Positions 19,264 through 29,113 of a DNA stretch of 64,000 bases are shown one piece after another. Within the stretch, counting starts at the first letter, position 1; every line of letters starts with the position of its first letter. The notes beneath the pieces were generated by a model, which was not told where the DNA came from, did not search any database, and was given only the letters and a program-made list of their open reading frames with translations. Location of the stretch: positions 310,001 to 374,000 of the forward strand of contig NZ_JAUOQH010000001.1 in the NCBI RefSeq assembly GCF_030547075.1, written 5' to 3'. A program made the translations under genes and the position numbers. This stretch comes from Alteromonas sp. 1_MG-2023. Its GTDB lineage: Bacteria; Pseudomonadota; Gammaproteobacteria; Enterobacterales; Alteromonadaceae.

Positions 19264-19391
19264 CTATCGTAATACCGTATTCCTATCACGATCAGCCCGC
19301 TAAGTCGATGCTGCTATCGAGATACTTCAGTTTATATGCACACTTAATTACATGCTTTGCTATGTGAAACGACTTGGCACAATGAGAAAGC

Positions 19392-19427
19392 AAAACGCCC
19401 TCAGTTTAAGTGCTAAGGGCGTTTTTT
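19392..19427. terminator. Terminator downstream of the chemoreceptor gene
   Basis: Stem AAAACGCCCT (19392-19401) / AGGGCGTTTT (19416-19425) has T runs on both strands. It lies 28 bp past the chemoreceptor stop on the minus strand and can also catch read-through from rpoD. Confidence 0.75.
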
Positions 19428-19454
19428 GTTTAGCTTATGCGCATTCTATAGGCG

Positions 19455-21074
19455 CTATACGCGGAACTGCTTCGCTATCGATTCCAAATGCTGTGCTAAA
19501 TCGGCAAGTTCATTACACATAACACCAAGCTCCCCTGAACGGCCTGCTGTCTTTTCAGTACGCTCATGAATTTCATCAACGTGACGTACAATATCTACTG
19601 CCACGGTACGTTGATCTTCAGTATTGTGGGCAATCTGTTCGTTCATTTGGTTTATTCGACCAATGGTACTGGTAATGGTCTCTAAGCTAATACCGGCTTT
19701 ATTGGCAGTTTCAACGCTATTCGTTGCTTGCTCAGTACCACGAGCCATTACTTCAACCGCAGAGTGCGCCGCACTTTGAAGTTGTTCAATGGTACTTTGA
19801 ATCTCTTCTGTTGACTGCTGTGTACGAGATGCCAAGGTACGCACTTCATCAGCAACTACCGCAAACCCACGCCCCTGCTCCCCTGCCCTTGCAGCTTCAA
19901 TGGCAGCATTAAGTGCTAAAAGATTAGTTTGCTCTGCAATGCCTTTAATTACATCAAGTACCGAGCCCACCTTGTTAGAGTCTGATTCAAGCCGCGCAAT
20001 AACGTCTGCGGTTTCTCGCACGTTATCGGCCAATTGCTGAATGCTAGATACAGTTTGTTGCACTATTAAGCGGCCTTCACTGGCAGCACTGGTTGCTTCG
20101 TTAGCATCTCCAGCAGCTTGCGCTGCACTGTGAGCCACACCGTCCACTGAACCACTCATGGTATCTACAGCTTGTTTTGCGTTTTGCGCAGACTGTTGCT
20201 GAACATCAATCGTGCGCTGAGTTTCTTCTGTAAGACCGCGCATGTTTTGGGCTAGATTCGATAAGGGCAAGCTTGCCTCTACTACATCTTTCACAACGCC
20301 CTGCAACTTATCCATAAACTGATTGAACCAATAAACTAACTCGCCAATTTCATCTTCGCTTTTGGTAGCAATACGAACGGTTAAATCACCATTCTCTTGG
20401 GCAATATCTTTAAGCGAACGTACTACGTCATCAATGCTTTGTTTAATGCCGCGAACAATAGGAACCGCAGTGGCAAACAACAATAGTGTAACGACTATGG
20501 TCATCACCACACCGGTACTAATTAATGAGGTATTTGCTGCATTGGTGCGCTCAAAAGACGCAACAAATGCCGATTGTTGTTCATCTTTAAAATTAGTCAT
20601 CGATGCAATAACCGCATCATATGAGCTATTCATTTGTGCTGACAACTGACCTAAACGACTAAAGTCTGCTGTGCCATCGACCATGGATTGAGATACGCCA
20701 TAGGCGACTTCAAAATAATCATCAAACCCTTCGGATATATCAGATATTGTGGAACGGAACTCGGGGCTGATTTCACTAATTCCATTTAACCCAGCTTTCG
20801 CTTCAGAGGCTAATTCGCTAGCAGCATCTAACGTATCGTGGTCGCCGGTTGTCACCGCACTACTTAAGGTATCCCTTACTTTTTGCATATCAACCAGTGT
20901 AGATGCGGATAATTGCAACGCTGGAAACTGAACCTTTTCAACTTTTTCAAGGGTATCGCCGTTGTTCAGTGCAACGTAGACAGTAATTAAAAGGTAAATA
21001 ATAAAACTGAGTGCAGCAATTCCTGGTATTAGAAAAATCTTTGTTGCGATGGGCATTTTTTTTAGGAAATTCAT
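19455..21074 (-). CDS. Methyl-accepting chemotaxis protein
   Basis: This 539-residue transmembrane chemoreceptor has a membrane helix at about residues 11-33, a periplasmic helical ligand domain of about 150 residues (four-helix-bundle type), and a second helix at about 186-208. A HAMP domain (about 209-262) and a signalling domain follow. The tip of the signalling domain has the invariant [20 protein letters not shown], which contacts CheA and CheW. The ligand is unknown. A terminator separates it from the porin gene upstream, so it is probably a separate unit despite the same strand. Confidence 0.92.
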   Translation of the reverse strand: MNFLKKMPIATKIFLIPGIAALSFIIYLLITVYVALNNGDTLEKVEKVQFPALQLSASTLVDMQKVRDTLSSAVTTGDHDTLDAASELASEAKAGLNGISEISPEFRSTISDISEGFDDYFEVAYGVSQSMVDGTADFSRLGQLSAQMNSSYDAVIASMTNFKDEQQSAFVASFERTNAANTSLISTGVVMTIVVTLLLFATAVPIVRGIKQSIDDVVRSLKDIAQENGDLTVRIATKSEDEIGELVYWFNQFMDKLQGVVKDVVEASLPLSNLAQNMRGLTEETQRTIDVQQQSAQNAKQAVDTMSGSVDGVAHSAAQAAGDANEATSAASEGRLIVQQTVSSIQQLADNVRETADVIARLESDSNKVGSVLDVIKGIAEQTNLLALNAAIEAARAGEQGRGFAVVADEVRTLASRTQQSTEEIQSTIEQLQSAAHSAVEVMARGTEQATNSVETANKAGISLETITSTIGRINQMNEQIAHNTEDQRTVAVDIVRHVDEIHERTEKTAGRSGELGVMCNELADLAQHLESIAKQFRV

Positions 21075-21165
21075 TTTTATTTCACCGATTACGTCACAAT
21101 ACTTTAGGCTTGGCCATACAATACGACCTTGTAGTTTTATATCGTCTCATTCACAAAAAACTTTA

Positions 21166-21200
21166 GAAAAAACGCAGCCCTGCGCAATATTGAGCAGGGC
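21166..21200 (-). terminator. Intrinsic terminator of the porin gene
   Basis: On the minus strand, stem GCCCTGC/GCAGGGC (21194-21200 with 21177-21183) is followed by TGCGTTTTTT. It is 28 bp past the porin stop. Confidence 0.8.
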
Positions 21201-21228
21201 ATTAGGTTAGGTTACAGTGACCTTTAAT

Positions 21229-22410
21229 TTAGAATGTATAGTTCGCCCCCACTCTAAGCAAAGTCGCATCATTAAGGTCATTTAAATCATCCGAATACCA
21301 GGTGACTTCCGCTTTTAGCGCGAAGCCTGGCTCAACGTCGTATCGAAGGCCTAAGGTTACTGCTGATACGTCAAGCGCTTGGTCCGCGGCAATGCCCGTA
21401 GCAGCTTGATAAATACTAGACCAGGTCGCATCTGTTGTCGCATCACCCGTATCAATAGTGCTCGGAAGGGCTGCAATAAGTGCGGCTTGGTCATCATTAT
21501 CGGCCTCTTCAACCTCATAAGTAATATGCGGTGTAAATTTGCCAAAACGCATACCTGCAGTGATATACCATGCTTCGTTAGAAGCAATAATAGCATCGTC
21601 CACTTCGGTTTTTGTAAATTCAGCACCAACGAACCAATCGTACTTATCAATATCAACAGCGACCTCAAAAAACACACCGGTATCTTCATTTACGCTGAAG
21701 CCTTCTGCAGCCGTTATAGCAGAAGGAATAATACTGCCGAATTGTGCCATTCCGGCAACAAAGGTATCAAAATCTTCGTTTACTGCTGACGTTGTGCCTC
21801 GTGCCAGTAACGTACGAGCACTAAACCAATCACGGGTAGCTTCGAATGAAACCGCCATCACGTTTTCCAGTTCAAGTGCAGCCTCTGTACCCGAAATAGT
21901 TGTGTCGGCCTCGACATGACCGAACGTAACCTGAGCGCCATACTCCCAGTCACCAGAGTAGGTGCTATAGTCAATTCGCACACCATCGATATTGTTAAAA
22001 TCGATGCCATAAACCGCATCTGGTGGCGTTAACCAATGATAGGAATAACCTACATCTAACGAAGAAGAGTATTTAAACAAAGGCATACGTATTCGACCGG
22101 CACTGACGCTGACATTGTTCGATACCATATAAGTCATGTAAGCCCATTCAAAGCTTGCATCGTAATCTTCACTACCGCGACCAACAAGCTGGGCTGTTGC
22201 AGAAAGCTTATCGCTTACATCACCGCGTACTTGTAGCCCAAAAACACTCGCAGGGTCGAAACTAAAATCACTGTCATAGTCGTACACAGCTTCGTCTTCA
22301 TCCAGTGTCATACCACCGATTAGGTTAGCGAAGCCGTTAATCTGAATTTCTGCAAATATTGGCGCTGACATCAAGCTAGCAGCAGTTAAAAAGGCAAGTT
22401 TAGTTTTCAT
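21229..22410 (-). CDS. Outer-membrane porin-like protein
   Basis: The 393-residue protein has a signal peptide (MKTKLAFLTAASLMSAPIFA, cleavage after AFA) and a body of alternating beta strands rich in Tyr, Asp and Gly. It ends RVGANYTF, with the terminal Phe used by the BAM machinery. It is a 16-stranded porin-type barrel by appearance; I do not recognise a substrate class. It lies 31 bp downstream of a small PstS-like gene in the same direction, so a shared transcript is likely. That pairing suggests uptake of an oxyanion such as phosphate, but this is inference. Confidence 0.8.
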   Translation of the reverse strand: MKTKLAFLTAASLMSAPIFAEIQINGFANLIGGMTLDEDEAVYDYDSDFSFDPASVFGLQVRGDVSDKLSATAQLVGRGSEDYDASFEWAYMTYMVSNNVSVSAGRIRMPLFKYSSSLDVGYSYHWLTPPDAVYGIDFNNIDGVRIDYSTYSGDWEYGAQVTFGHVEADTTISGTEAALELENVMAVSFEATRDWFSARTLLARGTTSAVNEDFDTFVAGMAQFGSIIPSAITAAEGFSVNEDTGVFFEVAVDIDKYDWFVGAEFTKTEVDDAIIASNEAWYITAGMRFGKFTPHITYEVEEADNDDQAALIAALPSTIDTGDATTDATWSSIYQAATGIAADQALDVSAVTLGLRYDVEPGFALKAEVTWYSDDLNDLNDATLLRVGANYTF

Positions 22411-22441
22411 GCTCGTTCCTCAAAATTCTTAAACTGGGTAA

Positions 22442-22846
22442 TCAAAAAGTGGCAACTACGCGAACGCTACCGTCTACGGAGCCAGCATCCACATAGCCAA
22501 TTGCACCGGGGTCGGCGGCAACGGCTGAAATTACCTCTGCGTCGCTACCCAATGCCTTAGGTGGCTGACCTTTTCCTGTAAAAACCAACTTAGACCAAAA
22601 TGCGGTCAGCTGAGAGGTAGATTTATTCAAGACTTTTTGATTGAATTCGTCAGTCGCCGATTGACCTTCTGCAAGGGCAAGAGGAACTGCTGAGGTGCCG
22701 TTTGGAAAAGCTTTCATCTTGTTAAGAAAGAGACGGCTGATTGAGCCTTTATCTAATGCATCACCGTTATCGGGATGTACGATTACTGCTACATCGGCGA
22801 AAGCCATGCTGCTGCATAAGCCTGCTGCTAGTATCCACTGTTTCAT
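22442..22846 (-). CDS. Short PstS-like periplasmic binding protein
   Basis: The 134-residue protein has a signal peptide (MKQWILAAGLCSSMAFA, cleavage after AFA). Its body resembles half of a phosphate-binding PBP-like domain: VAVIVHPDNGDALDKGSISRLFL, the FNQKVLNKSTSQLTAFWSKL helix, and AVAADPGAIGYVD near the C-terminus. Standard PstS proteins are over 300 residues, so this is a small single-lobe relative seen in many marine gammaproteobacteria. It precedes the porin gene. No pstCAB genes are near, so it is probably not part of a classic ABC importer. Confidence 0.75.
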   Translation of the reverse strand: MKQWILAAGLCSSMAFADVAVIVHPDNGDALDKGSISRLFLNKMKAFPNGTSAVPLALAEGQSATDEFNQKVLNKSTSQLTAFWSKLVFTGKGQPPKALGSDAEVISAVAADPGAIGYVDAGSVDGSVRVVATF

Positions 22847-23317
22847 TGCTTGTCCTCAAAGTCATTGGTGTTTCGGGAGTGCTAAACAGAGCGCGCTCGC
22901 TCTTGATGCAATAACCGATTCGCTTGTTTTCTATTCTTACTCATACAGATATGCTTCTGCTTCAAGGCTAAAATAAGTATTAGCAAGGATCTGAAAAACT
23001 GCCAGCTAACTGGATTAAATTATTATCCAAAAGTAGTAAGAATAAGCCGTTGGCTTGAAAAGTGAGCGCATTGTAGTCAGGAAAAATCAAGAGACAATTA
23101 GACTAAAGTTAAGAGGTACAAAAGTAGGTCTATACTTGATAATTTTGATTTTTTAAAAATAGAACTGATATACAAATAGAACTTTAAAAACAGAGGGATA
23201 TATGAATTTTAGGGCGTGATTAATAGGCATGACACACCATATTAGAGTATAAAAACACATACTCTAATATGATGCTGTTTTTTATTAGAGCTCGATGCGT
23301 TCGAGCGGATGAAAAGC
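22847..23317. other. 471-bp intergenic region with a perfect inverted repeat
   Basis: It contains the promoter region for the PstS-like/porin operon and the 3' flank of the RND gene. A perfect 13-bp inverted repeat CATATTAGAGTAT/ATACTCTAATATG occurs at 23238-23250 and 23259-23271 with an 8-base loop. The T run (TGTTTTTTATT) lies on the plus-strand side, the wrong side for terminating the minus-strand RND operon. I see no gene and no clear Pho box. Confidence 0.5.
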
Positions 23318-26300
23318 TTAGTGCTCTTCACCTTTACGGTAAGGGATATCAACTTCTAAACGATCAATTTCCAGGGTACGCTCTTGCGGCGATCCAGTAT
23401 TGCGCGCCAGCCAACTGTAAGCAGTCGGCACTACATATAAGGTCATGAAAGTTGAAACCAGCACACCTGCCGCTATTACCATACCGATGACCATCCGACT
23501 TTCTGCACCAGGGCCAGACGCAAAAACCAAAGGCAAAGAACTAAACACGGTAGTAAAGCCAGTCATCACAATAGGGCGAAGACGTTGAGCTGCAGCACGC
23601 CTTAACGCATTATCAAATTCCATCCCCGCATCACGCAATTGGTTAGCGAATTCTACTATAAGAATACCGTTTTTCGCAGCAAGCCCAATCAACATCACTA
23701 AGCCTATTTGGCTATAAATATTCAGCGTCATACCAGCAAAATAAAGGCCTATAAATGCCCCAACCATTGCTAATGGCACGGTTAGCATTATCACTAAAGG
23801 ATGCACCCAACTTTCAAATTGCGCCGCAAGAATGAGGTAGGTAACGGCTAACGCCAACATGAAAACATAGACAAATGAATTCCCTTGTTCTTGATAAAGC
23901 TGTGACTCGCCTTTGTAGTCTATAGAGACATTCTCAGGAAGCTCAGTGCGTACGATATTTTCAAGATAAGCTAGTCCCTCTCCTAATGTGTAATCGCCAG
24001 CAAGGTTGGCTGAAATAGTGACAGCACGCATCCGGTTGTAACGATTTAAGCGAGAAGAAGTTGCCTGCTCTTCGAAAGTAAGCAGGTTATCCATGGGAAT
24101 AAGCTCACCAGTTCTTGCTGAACGAACGTACAGGTTATCAATGCTGTTAGGGCTTCTAAAATCAGCCTCTATCCCTTCAATAATCACATCATACTCTTCG
24201 CCTCTGTCTAAAAAGGTAGACACAGTACGTTGGCCTAACATCACTTCTAACGTGCGGCCAATATCACTAATAGACACACCTAAATCGGCTGCTCGGTCTC
24301 TGTCTATGTTTACCAGAAGCTGGGGGGAGGTCTCTTTGTAATCAGAATCAATGCGTACTAAGTTTCGATTCTCTGATGCTTTTTCAATCAGGATGTCACG
24401 CCACTCAACTAAGTTCTCGTAAGTATCCCCTTGCAATACAAACTGCACTGGGCGACCAAAGCCTGCCCCGGAAATTCCGCTTCGCATAATCGCAAAAGCT
24501 CTCACATCAGGTACGGCATTAAGTTTTGCACTTATTTCGTCCATCAATGTGAAAGTACTAAAATCCCTTTCATCCCAATCAGCAGAACCAATAATCGCCA
24601 TACCAGCGTTGTTGCCAAACCCAGGTGTACGCACCAGTAATCTACCTATTTCACCGCTCTCACGGTAAGGCATGAGTATATCTTCTATGAGTTTCAAGTT
24701 AGCGGCATTGCTTTCAAAGCTGGCCCCTTCTTGGGCATTCATTAGAATATAAAAATTACCACGGTCTTCTTTGGGTACAAATTCACTTGGCAGCTTTTGT
24801 GCCATTTGTACTAACGCCACAACAGATACAATCAGCAGTAACACCATAAGAAACGGTTGATGAATAGTGCTGCCTAAGCTTTTGAAGTAACGGTTTTCCA
24901 GCGCATGAAAACGCTTATCCATCCATGCGCCGAAACCGGCAGAACGGGTACGCTTTTTCAAAATTTTAGACGCCATCATGGGCGATAAGGTCAATGCGGT
25001 AAAACTAGAAAACGCCACTGCCGCTGCAATCGCTAAGGCAAACTCAGTAAATAAGCGCCCCACATTACCTTCTAAAAATACCAAGGGTACGAACACTGAA
25101 ATGAGTACCAAGGTAGTCGCAATAACCGCAAAGCCAACTTCTCTAGCCCCGCGATAGGCAGCAAGAATAGGCGGCTCTCCCATTTCTATACGACGTGAAA
25201 TATTCTCAAGCACTACAATGGCATCATCTACCACTAATCCAATCGCTAAAACCATGGCCAGTAGAGTAAGTAAGTTGATAGAGAAGCCTAAGGCATACAT
25301 AACGATAAAGGCTGCCACTAACGATACGGGCACGGTTACCGCAGGAATTAAGGTGGCTCGTACATTGCCCAAGAATAAGTAAATCACAATCACCACCATC
25401 AGCATGGCGATGGCGAGGGTTTCGTATACTTCGTTAATTGAGGCTTCAATAAATACTGATGAGTCGTAGCTAGGTACAATAAATATATTGTCTGGTAAGG
25501 TTTCTTCAATTTTCTGAATTTGCGCTTTGGCAGAGCGTGCTACATCTAAGGTGTTGGCTTTAGATTGTTTAATAATTCCCAAGCCAATCATATTAACGCC
25601 GTCACCTCTAAATTCGGTTTCGTCGTCTTCTGCTGCCAACTCTACTTGAGCAATTTCGCCCAACCGAACTAGGTAACCGTCATCTCCAACCGCAACGGTT
25701 AGGGCTGCGAAGTCATCTTCAGATAAGAAGGTTCGGGCAACACGTACTTCAAAGTTTCTATCAAAAGACTCCACTTCACCTGCGGGGAGCTCAACGTTCT
25801 CAGAGCTAATTACGCTCTCGACATCAGTGACGGTAATCCCTCGCGCAGCCATAGCATTTCTGTCTAAAAAGACTTTCATGGCATAACGACGCCCTCCACC
25901 AAGCTGCACTCGAGCAACGCCGTCGGCAACCGATAAACGGTCCACTAAGAAACGCTCTGCGTAATCGGTAAGCTCCATAGTGTTAAGGTTGGTACTGCGT
26001 AAGTTGTACCAAACGATGGCGCTTTGGTCAGAGTCGGCTTTAGATACCTCAGGCGGATCGGCCTGATCGGGCAAGTTATTTAGCGCACGACTTACTCGCT
26101 CTCGCACATCGTTAGCGGCAGCGTCTATGTCTCTGGATAACTTAAATTCTATGGTGATATCGGAGCGGCCATTGGCCGACATCGAGGTAATGTTTTTAAT
26201 CCCCTCAATACCAGAGATTCTATCTTCCAATAATTGGGTAATTCGGGTCTCGACGATATTAGCCGATGCACCTGTATATTTAGTAGAAACCGACACAATA

Positions 26301-26428
26301 GGCGGGTCGATATCGGGGTACTCGCGAAGGGCCAGCATGGAAATGGCAACTACACCAAAGATAATAAGCAGTAGGTTAACCACCGTGGCAAATACTGGCC
26401 TTTTTACCGAAATGTCAGATAACAGCAT
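23318..26428 (-). CDS. RND multidrug efflux permease (HAE1 type)
   Basis: The 1036-residue inner-membrane transporter has the AcrB layout: a first membrane helix (RPVFATVVNLLLIIFGVVAI), a large periplasmic loop, helices 2-7, a second periplasmic loop and helices 8-12. The proton-relay Asp-Asp pair is visible in AIGLVVDDAIVVLENI. It begins 3 bp after the stop of its adaptor gene, a tight operon. No TolC-type outer-membrane gene is present nearby, so it likely uses a TolC encoded elsewhere. The substrate range cannot be read from sequence. Confidence 0.92.
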   Translation of the reverse strand: MLLSDISVKRPVFATVVNLLLIIFGVVAISMLALREYPDIDPPIVSVSTKYTGASANIVETRITQLLEDRISGIEGIKNITSMSANGRSDITIEFKLSRDIDAAANDVRERVSRALNNLPDQADPPEVSKADSDQSAIVWYNLRSTNLNTMELTDYAERFLVDRLSVADGVARVQLGGGRRYAMKVFLDRNAMAARGITVTDVESVISSENVELPAGEVESFDRNFEVRVARTFLSEDDFAALTVAVGDDGYLVRLGEIAQVELAAEDDETEFRGDGVNMIGLGIIKQSKANTLDVARSAKAQIQKIEETLPDNIFIVPSYDSSVFIEASINEVYETLAIAMLMVVIVIYLFLGNVRATLIPAVTVPVSLVAAFIVMYALGFSINLLTLLAMVLAIGLVVDDAIVVLENISRRIEMGEPPILAAYRGAREVGFAVIATTLVLISVFVPLVFLEGNVGRLFTEFALAIAAAVAFSSFTALTLSPMMASKILKKRTRSAGFGAWMDKRFHALENRYFKSLGSTIHQPFLMVLLLIVSVVALVQMAQKLPSEFVPKEDRGNFYILMNAQEGASFESNAANLKLIEDILMPYRESGEIGRLLVRTPGFGNNAGMAIIGSADWDERDFSTFTLMDEISAKLNAVPDVRAFAIMRSGISGAGFGRPVQFVLQGDTYENLVEWRDILIEKASENRNLVRIDSDYKETSPQLLVNIDRDRAADLGVSISDIGRTLEVMLGQRTVSTFLDRGEEYDVIIEGIEADFRSPNSIDNLYVRSARTGELIPMDNLLTFEEQATSSRLNRYNRMRAVTISANLAGDYTLGEGLAYLENIVRTELPENVSIDYKGESQLYQEQGNSFVYVFMLALAVTYLILAAQFESWVHPLVIMLTVPLAMVGAFIGLYFAGMTLNIYSQIGLVMLIGLAAKNGILIVEFANQLRDAGMEFDNALRRAAAQRLRPIVMTGFTTVFSSLPLVFASGPGAESRMVIGMVIAAGVLVSTFMTLYVVPTAYSWLARNTGSPQERTLEIDRLEVDIPYRKGEEH

Positions 26429-26431
26429 GTC

Positions 26432-27493
26432 TTAACCCTCGTTATTGCGATTAAGCACGTTAACCGCCGATTGGTCGCGCACGCGCAACGTACCTTCCGT
26501 AATCACTTCATCGCCTTCTTGAAGGCCAGACACAATTTGAACTATTCCCGGTCTACGCTCACCAATAGTCACTTCTTGTTGATGTGCCACCTCATCTTTT
26601 ACTACATAAACATACTGGCTATCTTGCACCGGCACTAATGCTTTTTCAGGAAGAATTAAGGTATTAAGCACACGCTTTTCAACCACGATAGTCATTAACA
26701 TGCCAGGGCGAAGCCTTTGGTCTTTGTTATCGATAATAGCCCGTACGCTAATAGCACGGCTGATAGGATCTAATCGTGTATCAATGTGGGTTATTTTTCC
26801 GGTGAAAAACACCCCCGGATAGGCCACAGAGGTGGCAGTGACTTTCTGGCCTTTGGCCACGCTTGCTAATTGATTCTCAGCAATACTAAAATCTACTTTT
26901 ACCACGCTAATATCATCTAGAGTGGTGATTACATCGGCAGGTTGAACCAGTGAACCTATACTCACTTGTCTTGCACCCAGCACACCTGAAAATGGCGCGC
27001 GAATTTGTAAATCATCAACTTGTGCTTCAGCAATATCTAACTGCGCCTCTAATCCTTTAACCTTAGCTTGTTGCTCATCAAGTAACTGTTCTGATGCGGC
27101 GCTAGATTCACGCAAATTGTATATTCGAGTGTATTGACGCTTAGCTTCATCAATATTCGCCCGTAATTCCGCCACTCTCGCCAGTTCTTCATTGTTGTTT
27201 AACTGTAAGAGTACTTGGCCTGCCTTTACACTATCGCCATCTTCGAAATTAACAGAGCGTACGGTTTCAGTGACTTGTGCGGTAACCGCAATAGATTCAT
27301 TCGCTCTGGCGGTACCCAAGGCCTCTATCGTAATTGCCATTTCCCCTTGCTCTACCAACATGGTTTTCACGGTGGTAGGGAGAGGGCCGCCTTTTTTCAC
27401 CTCTTCATCGGCAGGTAGGTACAGATAGACGACAACAGCCGCTAACAGTAAAGTACCTATAAGTAATGGAGATAGTAATTTGCGTGAAGACAT
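26432..27493 (-). CDS. RND efflux periplasmic adaptor (membrane fusion protein)
   Basis: I start at the ATG at 27493 (MSSRKLLSPLLIGTLLL, 353 residues) because AGGAAAGG lies just before it; a TTG 45 bp upstream is open but unsupported. An N-terminal membrane anchor is followed by a barrel-sandwich (lipoyl-like) half (TAQVTETVRSVNFEDGDSVK), a helical hairpin rich in Glu/Ala/Gln, the second lipoyl half (LQIRAPFSGVLGARQVSIG) and a beta-barrel domain. It links the RND permease encoded 3 bp downstream to an outer-membrane channel. No regulator gene is adjacent. Confidence 0.9.
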   Translation of the reverse strand: MSSRKLLSPLLIGTLLLAAVVVYLYLPADEEVKKGGPLPTTVKTMLVEQGEMAITIEALGTARANESIAVTAQVTETVRSVNFEDGDSVKAGQVLLQLNNNEELARVAELRANIDEAKRQYTRIYNLRESSAASEQLLDEQQAKVKGLEAQLDIAEAQVDDLQIRAPFSGVLGARQVSIGSLVQPADVITTLDDISVVKVDFSIAENQLASVAKGQKVTATSVAYPGVFFTGKITHIDTRLDPISRAISVRAIIDNKDQRLRPGMLMTIVVEKRVLNTLILPEKALVPVQDSQYVYVVKDEVAHQQEVTIGERRPGIVQIVSGLQEGDEVITEGTLRVRDQSAVNVLNRNNEG

Positions 27494-27639
27494 AACCTTT
27501 CCTATTGGTAAACATGCACCACGTGATAAAGTAACCAAGATGGTGCAATAACGAGATTCAGGGCCGCGTTCACACTGGGCAACTTTATCTACGTTTTTAT
27601 TATTATTAATTTTTTCTAAATAGTATTTTACCCAAACAA

Positions 27640-28161
27640 ATGAGTATCAATTTTCGCTTATCATCCATTTTGGTAGTTTTAACGCTTTTTGGATGTACAA
27701 AGTCTGTGCCTGAAGCCCCTTTTTGTCGAAGCGTTAATAACGCTAAGCATACTCAAGAGACCGCTGCATGCATCATAAAAGTGCAAAATAGAGCATTGTT
27801 AATAAAACACCGCCTTTCAAATCGGTTGGATTTCCCTGGCGGTGGAAAAAAGGATAATGAATCATTAGCATGTGCCGCACACCGCGAAACATGGGAAGAA
27901 ACGGGTTTTAATGTAGAGGTAGGCAGAAAGTTAGCCGTTACCAAAAACAATCTAGCGTTGTTCGAATGTACGTTAGACGCTGGTGTTGAACTCTTACCCA
28001 ATGTATTTGATGCGCCCCCGTGGGCTAAGCTAGAAGTGGTTGAATTGGTGCAAGCTGACCCTTTTATGCTGACACATGTCGAGCTACGCTTTCCTGATGA
28101 TCTCATTGTGTTTCGCGACAGCTTTAACCAAATTGAACCGCGTAAACCCCGCCAAGAATAA
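27640..28161 (+). CDS. Nudix hydrolase with a lipoprotein signal
   Basis: The 173-residue protein begins with a hydrophobic segment ending in a lipobox (LFGC, Cys19). The Nudix box is GGKKDNE followed after seven residues by RETWEETGF, so the catalytic and metal-binding Glu residues are intact. Nudix enzymes hydrolyse nucleoside diphosphates linked to another moiety and normally work in the cytoplasm where substrates occur. Here the N-terminus predicts export and lipid anchoring, which is unusual. It is divergent from the efflux adaptor gene. Substrate unknown. Confidence 0.8.
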   Translation: MSINFRLSSILVVLTLFGCTKSVPEAPFCRSVNNAKHTQETAACIIKVQNRALLIKHRLSNRLDFPGGGKKDNESLACAAHRETWEETGFNVEVGRKLAVTKNNLALFECTLDAGVELLPNVFDAPPWAKLEVVELVQADPFMLTHVELRFPDDLIVFRDSFNQIEPRKPRQE

Positions 28162-28279
28162 TCTGGGATTAGTTGTGCCTTTGCCTTTGCTTTGGTAATT
28201 TGACTACCCGCTATTGTTAGCGCGGCATTGCGTCATCAATTATCTTCATGTTCAGCCTACAATATTTGGGAGATAGGCC

Positions 28280-29047
28280 TTGTATTCATTAGCTCCTCTT
28301 AGCTTAAAAGGTAAAGTGTCTGACATAGAATGGCAAACTCGAGTCGACTTGGCAGCATGCTACCGACTGGTTGCTGATATGCGCTGGGGTGACCTTATCT
28401 ACACGCATATTTCGGCTAAAGTACCAGATACAGATCATTATTTAGTTAATGCGTTTGGTTTGGGATTTGACGAAGTGACCGCCTCCAATTTAGTGAAAGT
28501 CGATCTTGAAGGCAATATTCTTGATGACTCGCCCTATCAGATTAACCCTGCCGGATTCATTATTCATAGTGCTATTCACGAAGTCCGTCACGATGCAATG
28601 TGCGTCATTCACCTGCATACCCTAGCCACTATTTCTGTGGCATCGGTAAAAGGCGGCTTAAAACCGTGGAGTCAGTATTCGTTATTTTCACTGCCTTCGT
28701 TGTCGTACCACAGCTACGAAGGGTTAGCGGTAAACGACAGCGAGAAGAGAAGCCTGCAAGATGATCTAGGCGACACTAATCATATGTTACTGCCAAATCA
28801 TGGCGGTCTAACCCTAGGACCTACTGTGGGCGATGCATTCATGCGCTTTTACGATTTACAACGCGCCTGTGAAATTCAGCTAGCACTGATGCAATCAAAC
28901 GAAGACGTTATCGATATACCGCAGCCTATTATTGACGGTATTTATCAGCAAGCCAGCGTGGTTCATAGCGGTGAAACCGGCGGCCAGAAAGCCTGGCCCG
29001 CCATGTTAAGAAAAGCCTATAAGCTAGACCCAGGTTTTTGTGAATAA
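28280..29047 (+). CDS. Class II aldolase/adducin family protein
   Basis: The 255-residue protein matches the class II aldolase fold. It has an early RWGDLIYTHISAKVP segment, HLHTLATISV with the zinc-binding His pair, and LLPNHGGLTLG with the third His. The start is a TTG at 28280 with GGGAG about 13 bp upstream; the next Met is far inside the domain, so the TTG is preferred. It is followed after 66 bp by an enolase-superfamily gene, which suggests a shared sugar-acid pathway. The exact substrate of adducin-type aldolases is not predictable. Confidence 0.85.
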   Translation: MYSLAPLSLKGKVSDIEWQTRVDLAACYRLVADMRWGDLIYTHISAKVPDTDHYLVNAFGLGFDEVTASNLVKVDLEGNILDDSPYQINPAGFIIHSAIHEVRHDAMCVIHLHTLATISVASVKGGLKPWSQYSLFSLPSLSYHSYEGLAVNDSEKRSLQDDLGDTNHMLLPNHGGLTLGPTVGDAFMRFYDLQRACEIQLALMQSNEDVIDIPQPIIDGIYQQASVVHSGETGGQKAWPAMLRKAYKLDPGFCE

Positions 29048-29113
29048 TGAATTTTTATGGCCGTGGCTAGTGCTGCTAGTGGCGACTAAAAACAGACAAT
29101 AGAGAAACTATAA

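Noticed and set aside
20362..20931. Plus-strand ORFs opposite the chemoreceptor gene
   Set aside because: The opposite frame is a complete chemoreceptor with the invariant signalling tip.
21379..21919. Two long plus-strand ORFs antisense to the porin gene
   Set aside because: The minus-strand frame has a signal peptide, porin-like strands and a terminal Phe; the plus-strand frames have no such signals.
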